Assembly (NCBI GenBank): GCA_030549175.1
Contig: JAUKUA010000010.1
Coordinates: 1-64,000 of the forward strand
Reading direction: 5' to 3'
DNA: 64,000 nucleotides
Source of the DNA: Lasiosphaeris hirsuta
Taxonomy: Eukaryota > Ascomycota > Sordariomycetes > Sordariales > Lasiosphaeriaceae
Shown: piece by piece, positions 59,289 through 64,000 of the stretch
How the letters are laid out: the number at the start of each line of letters is the position of its first letter
How positions within the stretch are numbered: position 1 is the first letter of the stretch
The notes under the pieces: generated by a model
The model's input: only the letters and a program-made list of their open reading frames with translations
What the model was told of the DNA's origin: nothing
Databases searched by the model: none
Translations under genes and position numbers: made by a program

Positions 59289-61465
59289 TTAACGTTATCT
59301 TTTAAGGGGATAAAGTATACTATTTTAATAAAAGATATTGATAATAACTTAGATAGAATTATATCTATTAAAAAGAGGATGGTTTATTATAAAGTCTATT
59401 AAAATAAGTTTCTAAGAAGAGTATTTTAACTCGATAGGATAAAGTAGTTTAAAATAAAGATAACGTCTTATCTTATTACTTTAACACTTATAACAAGAGT
59501 ATATAAACTTAGTAACGTCTTTTTTAAGGTTTTACTAATATATATACTATCTAATAAGTTTAACGGTCTTATCTATGTTTATATGGCTTATTATTTTAGT
59601 ATCGTGTTCCGAGTAGATGATCTAGATTTTAAGTTTCTTATTATTAGAGATTTAAATACGATTCTTTATAAAGAAGATTCCGTCTTCGTTAGTTACGTCT
59701 TTTCTAAGGAAAACCAAAGCTTTTTAGTATGTCTCGTCTATAGAGATAATAACTTTAATTTACTTAAGGAATTTCTCGTTTCATTTTAATATTAGAATAT
59801 TATAGAGACAAGCTTTTAAAAGTATTAACGTTAAGACTTTTAAATAGAAAAAATGTTTCTTATTTAAAACTAAGGTTATCAACTAGTTTTTATCCCCTCT
59901 TTTAAAAAGATATTCTTTATACCGTGAGAGAGTATTAGCCTTAGTATTTTATATGCCAGGATAGAAATTAATAACGAAGTCGAAGATAACAAGTTACTAA
60001 GCCTAATAGGCTTAGTAGCGGTTAAGGACTTTTATAGTTTAGAAGTATTTTAAATTACGATAGTCCAAGAAGATTTCAATATGATATTTTACGCACTCAA
60101 GGTAGTGTCTCTAAAGCTAGAAGTAGTTAATTATTGTTAGAAGTTCCTTGTTATAGATCTTATAGTTAATTTCTACGGAGATTAGTTTTCTTAAGTAAAA
60201 CATTATAAGATATATCTTACCATTATCTTACTTTTATAACATTATCCCTCCTAATATATAGTCTAAAGTGTTAGGTTTGATAATAGGTAGTTTATTAAAG
60301 TTAAAATAAACTAAAACAGAGACTTTAATAAATGTTTTTTTTAACACTTTAAATATTATATTTATCTAATTATTCCATTTCCAAGATTTCTAAGCTAAGT
60401 TAGTAAAACTAGTTAAAGGTTTAGTAATATATAAGTAGCCTTTTATATAACGTCTATAGAAGTTTATAAATCTATTAAATTACTAAACTTCTTTTATTAA
60501 TTTCGGCTGTTCTTATGAAAAGATATATTTAATCTTATCCTTTAATATTACGATATCTTTAGTACTGATGATATAGCTTAGATATTCTAGTTTCTTAGTA
60601 TCTTATATATACTTAGAGAGGTTAATAACGAGGTTATACTTTTAAAGTTATTTAAGAACTTTAATAACAATTTTGTCGTACTCTTCTTTAGAGCTTATAT
60701 AAATAAGAAAGTCGTTAATATAAGATAAGAGACCTTAGTCGATGAGGTTTCGAAAGATATGATTTATTATATCTTAAAAAGTAGCGGAGATATTAATAAG
60801 GCCGAAAGATATTATGTTAAACTCGAAGAGTCCGTAATAAGTTCAGAACGTCATTTTCTACTCATATCCCTCCTTCATCTTAATTAAGTTAAAGCTTAAC
60901 TTTAGATTTATTTTTATAAAAATAGTAGATCTAGTAAAAACGTTTTAAAGCTCGGTTATGAGAGAGAATAAGTATCGATTCTTTATAGTTTATTCGTTAA
61001 TCTTTTAATAATCAATCATAGGTTAGAGGATTTCTAAGTCCCTAGTAGCCGTCTTTTCTATACATACTTCCTTGTCTATAAAGAAGATAGGTAAAAAACA
61101 GGGTAATTTTAATTCCTATATTTTACCTTCCTTAAGTATTTAGTTAAGCTATCTACGAAAGACTTTCTTTTCTAAGGGTAATATAAGATAAAGAAGTTCC
61201 TATGGAAGCTTTTCGTCTTTAATAATGTTAATCACATAGTCCTATGGCTAATAGTCTAGAAGTTACTAGGTTACTTTAGGAGACGCTAAAGACGTAAACA
61301 TTCTAAATCTTTCAGAGATCTTTATAATATAGGACTCGATGATACTAATAATTAAGCTTTTGTTTCCAAATACTATAAGGAAAGTATAGTTCTAACGATA
61401 ATAGTCTGAGACGAAGGCTACTTTTAAAATGTTGGGATCTTATAAGTAATCCGGCTGGTATTGTT
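59289..61465 (-). mobile_element. Chromovirus copy D (minus), second part
   Basis: Reversed integrase (zinc-binding part near 59460-59560), RNase H and reverse transcriptase (complement of YINDFLIY near 60700-60730) up to the protease/reverse-transcriptase linker. It stops at 61465, where copy F begins. Gag and the 5' LTR of D must lie to the right, outside the window. Confidence 0.8.
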
Positions 61466-62076
61466 TGTGACATAGGCTAGCCTACGAAGGTCTGGGGTGT
61501 GACAACCACAAGGTGAGGTATTAAATGAGGAATCAGACTATAGAGCTTTAACCTTTTCCTTATCCTTAACTCAACCGTTTAGCGAATCACCCCGATAATT
61601 GCTGTTAGTCTAGTTCAGAGCTTTCACACGACGAACTTAGGGACTTGATCTTCACAGGGCTAATAAGCACAAGGTCCGATTTAGAGGTTTAGAACAGAAC
61701 GGTAAGGAAGTTAACTGTCATAATATAAAGTGGTAGAGAGAGCTAGAGAGAAGAAGGTTCAGGGAGATAGAATAACTTAACATAAGATAAGACATAATAC
61801 TTCGTAGTTATAAGTCAAAAGAAACAGAAAGGTTCATAAGGTTATATTACCCCTTAGCTTTACTAAAGTTTAGTTAATAATCTTTCTAAGTTTGTCTAAA
61901 GAGAACTAGGAAGCTTCTTCCTCTTAAGGATCTATCATAGCGTACCTACTCTTTTATGGAAGGCTATGTATAAGATATAAAGATACCAAAATACTTAAAG
62001 GATCCTCCTAGCCATCCGTCGGTCCCGAATCTCCCTTCTAGCCGTCCGTCTCTAATGCCTTATAAATCAGCGGCTA
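61466..62076 (-). repeat. LTR fragment F (minus), cut by copy G
   Basis: Starts TGTGACATAGGC and runs 611 bp of reversed LTR, type II like copies D and E. It stops at CAGCGGCTA, where copy G begins. Its outer left end is little mutated. Confidence 0.8.
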
Positions 62077-64000
62077 TGTGACACAGGCCAGACACCGAAG
62101 GTCTAGGGTGTGACAACCACAAGGTGAGGTACCAGGTGAGGAATCGAACTGTAGAGCTATAACCTCAGACACAACTTCAACCGGACAGCTGACTACCCCG
62201 GTAATGGTGTTGGTCCGATTCAGAGCTTTCAAGCCTTCCGACTTAGGGAGATAATCCTTATAAGGCTTCGCACGACTCGATGGTCAAGTGACTTGGCACA
62301 AGGTTAGATTCAGAGCTTTGGCACAGTGGATGAGGAAGTTAATCGTCGTAACCTAGAGTGGTAGTATACGCCGTAGAAAGGAGAGGTTCAGGGAGATGGA
62401 ACGATGCCATAGAAGATAACAAACGATACTTCGTAGTTGTAAGTTAAGAGAAACAAATGGGTTCACGAGTTATATTACCCCTCAGCTTCACTGAAGTTTA
62501 GCTGATAATCTTTCTAGGTTATTCCAAGAGAACTAGGGAGCTTCTTCCTCTTAAGGATCCATCGTAACGTACCGGTCCTACTTATGGAAGGCTATGTATA
62601 AGATATAAGAATACTAAGATACCTAAAAGATCTTCCTAGCCGCCCGTCGGTCCTAAGTTTCCTTTCTAGCCGCCCGTCTCTCGCGCTCTATAAATCAGCG
62701 GCTATAAGCTAAGTAAAGCCGGCCTATCATATATTGGTCCACGGGCGGTATTAGTACTTGTCTATACAGCTTTAACGGTATGGTGTTCATTGCTGTAGGT
62801 GTTCCTTTACGTCCTTAGTACTTACGTTGGTCATAACACTATTAGGTTAATCTCCTAGTCGGCTGTTACAGTAACGGTTCCCTTCGTGACTTATATACGG
62901 GGGTCGTGGTTACCTGTCGTTACTAAAGCTAGACTCCGGAGAACGTCGGGGTCTAGGTCTTCTAAGGGAATGTCAGCGATAACGGGGAGGTCTATGATTT
63001 GAAAAACTAATTGTAAGATCCTAGCTAACTATGTAGGCCTTAATTATAATATTAAGGTTAAGTAGTTCGTTTATAACAAATCTGAAGTTTAGTAACGTTA
63101 CTTAGCGTGGGTAAGATCTAGTGTATAGTTACTTTAGCTTGTGAATAGTTCTAGGTATCTCGTCGTAACCTATGGTCGTACTTAAGGATTTATTAACCTG
63201 TATATTTAGGCCGAGTGGGCTTTAAGCCACACGATGGGGTATGTCCCGAGGTTAAGTTACGTTGTAGTAACCTTCTTAGTAGAGGTCAAACTAACTAGTT
63301 TAGTATAATAGGTAGACTAATTAGTTTAGTTCCTAGTTCTATATTGATAGGTTCTTTGACTTTATTATTATGGGTTCATAATGTTATATAGTATGTACCG
63401 GTGGTATAGCTCGGTTAAGGAGGTTAGTAACCCTGTTAACCTAAGTAAGCCTACTAGTATAATATCATCTTCCCTCTTAGGAAGACTTACCTCGAGTCTT
63501 AAGGTTAATAACCCTAGGGTCTTTAAGCTTGTATAGGTACTTAACGTAGAAGTCTTAGAGTTCCTAAATGTTAGAAAAGTACTCGTATGGTTCCTAAGTC
63601 TAATCCTTTTCTTTAGAGTATCTATCCCATTTGACAAGATACTTTACTACCCTTTTCTTAGTACGGGAGTTCATGATTTCCTCTACTATAAATTCTTTAG
63701 GGTAAACATCTCTTACTTGTTCTAAGACTTGAATAAGGTTAGGAATTAGCTAAGAGCCGGTTCGGAAAAGCTTAATAAGAGAAACGTGAAAGGTAAGATA
63801 AATTTTCTAACGCTCCGGAAGTTCGAGTTTTACGGCTATAGGAGATATTACCTTAGAGATTTTAAATGGTCTAAGTAACTTCTTATCTAACTTTTTCAAA
63901 GGTTTTTTAGCCTTGATATTTCTAATGTCTAGTATTACTAATTACTTCTTAGTAAAGAAGGATACTTCCGTTCGCTTCTTATCTATATATTTCTTTATCC
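62077..64000 (-). mobile_element. Chromovirus copy G (minus), partial at window edge
   Basis: Reversed LTR 62077-63464 (1388 bp, type I like copy A), then the complement of the polypurine tract and the reversed pol end with the chromodomain (about 63570-63690; KYLVKWDRYSKEKD on the minus strand). It continues past 64000. Its left end is almost unmutated; the inner part is RIP-saturated. Confidence 0.85.

Noticed and set aside
1..64000. A giant Starship-type cargo element
   Set aside because: HET and FunK1-like cargo is suggestive, but no tyrosine-recombinase captain gene or element boundary could be recognised.
1..64000. tRNA, rRNA or secondary-metabolite cluster genes
   Set aside because: No cloverleaf-compatible tRNA, rRNA stretch or megasynthase motif was found on reading.

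Overview
This is a stretch of a filamentous ascomycete genome (Pezizomycotina; a Sordariomycete is my inference). It has short spliced introns of about 60-85 bp, HET-domain and FunK1-type genes, and long stretches altered by C-to-T / G-to-A transitions at CpA/TpG, the signature of repeat-induced point mutation (RIP). All calls were made by reading the sequence; no search or gene finder was run.

Left part (1-18,000): a gene graveyard. Most of it holds no usable frame, but several broken genes can be read: a coiled-coil protein with 14-residue repeats (minus, 577-1455), an ABHD11/IMO32-like alpha/beta-hydrolase with an internal deletion (3601-3945), a secreted HNH-nuclease-family gene that has lost its catalytic core (10162-10691), and a Lys/Arg-rich coiled-coil gene (minus, 11184-12045). 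Most premature stops in them are TAG or TAA and fit CAG/CAA originals. A short non-autonomous hAT-type element with a perfect 8-bp target duplication lies at 13773-14058. A roughly 40-bp inverted repeat brackets an AT-rich RIP block at 15.8-17.3 kb.

Middle (18,000-32,500): a gene island. It contains a conserved fungal membrane protein interrupted by one TAG (18595-21144), a HET-domain relic (minus, 21903-22330), a two-exon unknown protein (minus, 23613-25168) divergent from a two-exon APC-family amino-acid permease (25718-27657), an intact single-exon HET-domain gene (minus, 27806-29683), and the N-terminal half of a FunK1-type fungal protein kinase, broken by a stop and a frameshift and cut off before the catalytic loop (30638-32452). 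Only the unknown protein, the permease and the HET gene look intact.

Right part (33,094-64,000): a nest of Ty3/gypsy retrotransposons of one chromovirus family (gag zinc knuckle, protease, reverse transcriptase, integrase, C-terminal chromodomain; LTRs of about 1.3 kb), nearly all RIP-mutated and non-coding. Copy A (35187-44079) sits inside copy Z. Copy E (50589-59288, target duplication TTAAC) sits inside the minus-strand copy D, which sits in an LTR fragment H. Copies F and G (minus) follow and run off the window. A second retroelement relic (about 46.1-47.8 kb) lies between Z and H.

The most striking pattern is that in every copy the outward-facing end of the LTR is nearly free of RIP, while the inward-facing end of the matching LTR and the interior are saturated. 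The three intact genes do not form an evident pathway. The HET and FunK1 genes are typical of repeat-rich, fast-changing fungal regions and may relate to non-self recognition, but that is inference.
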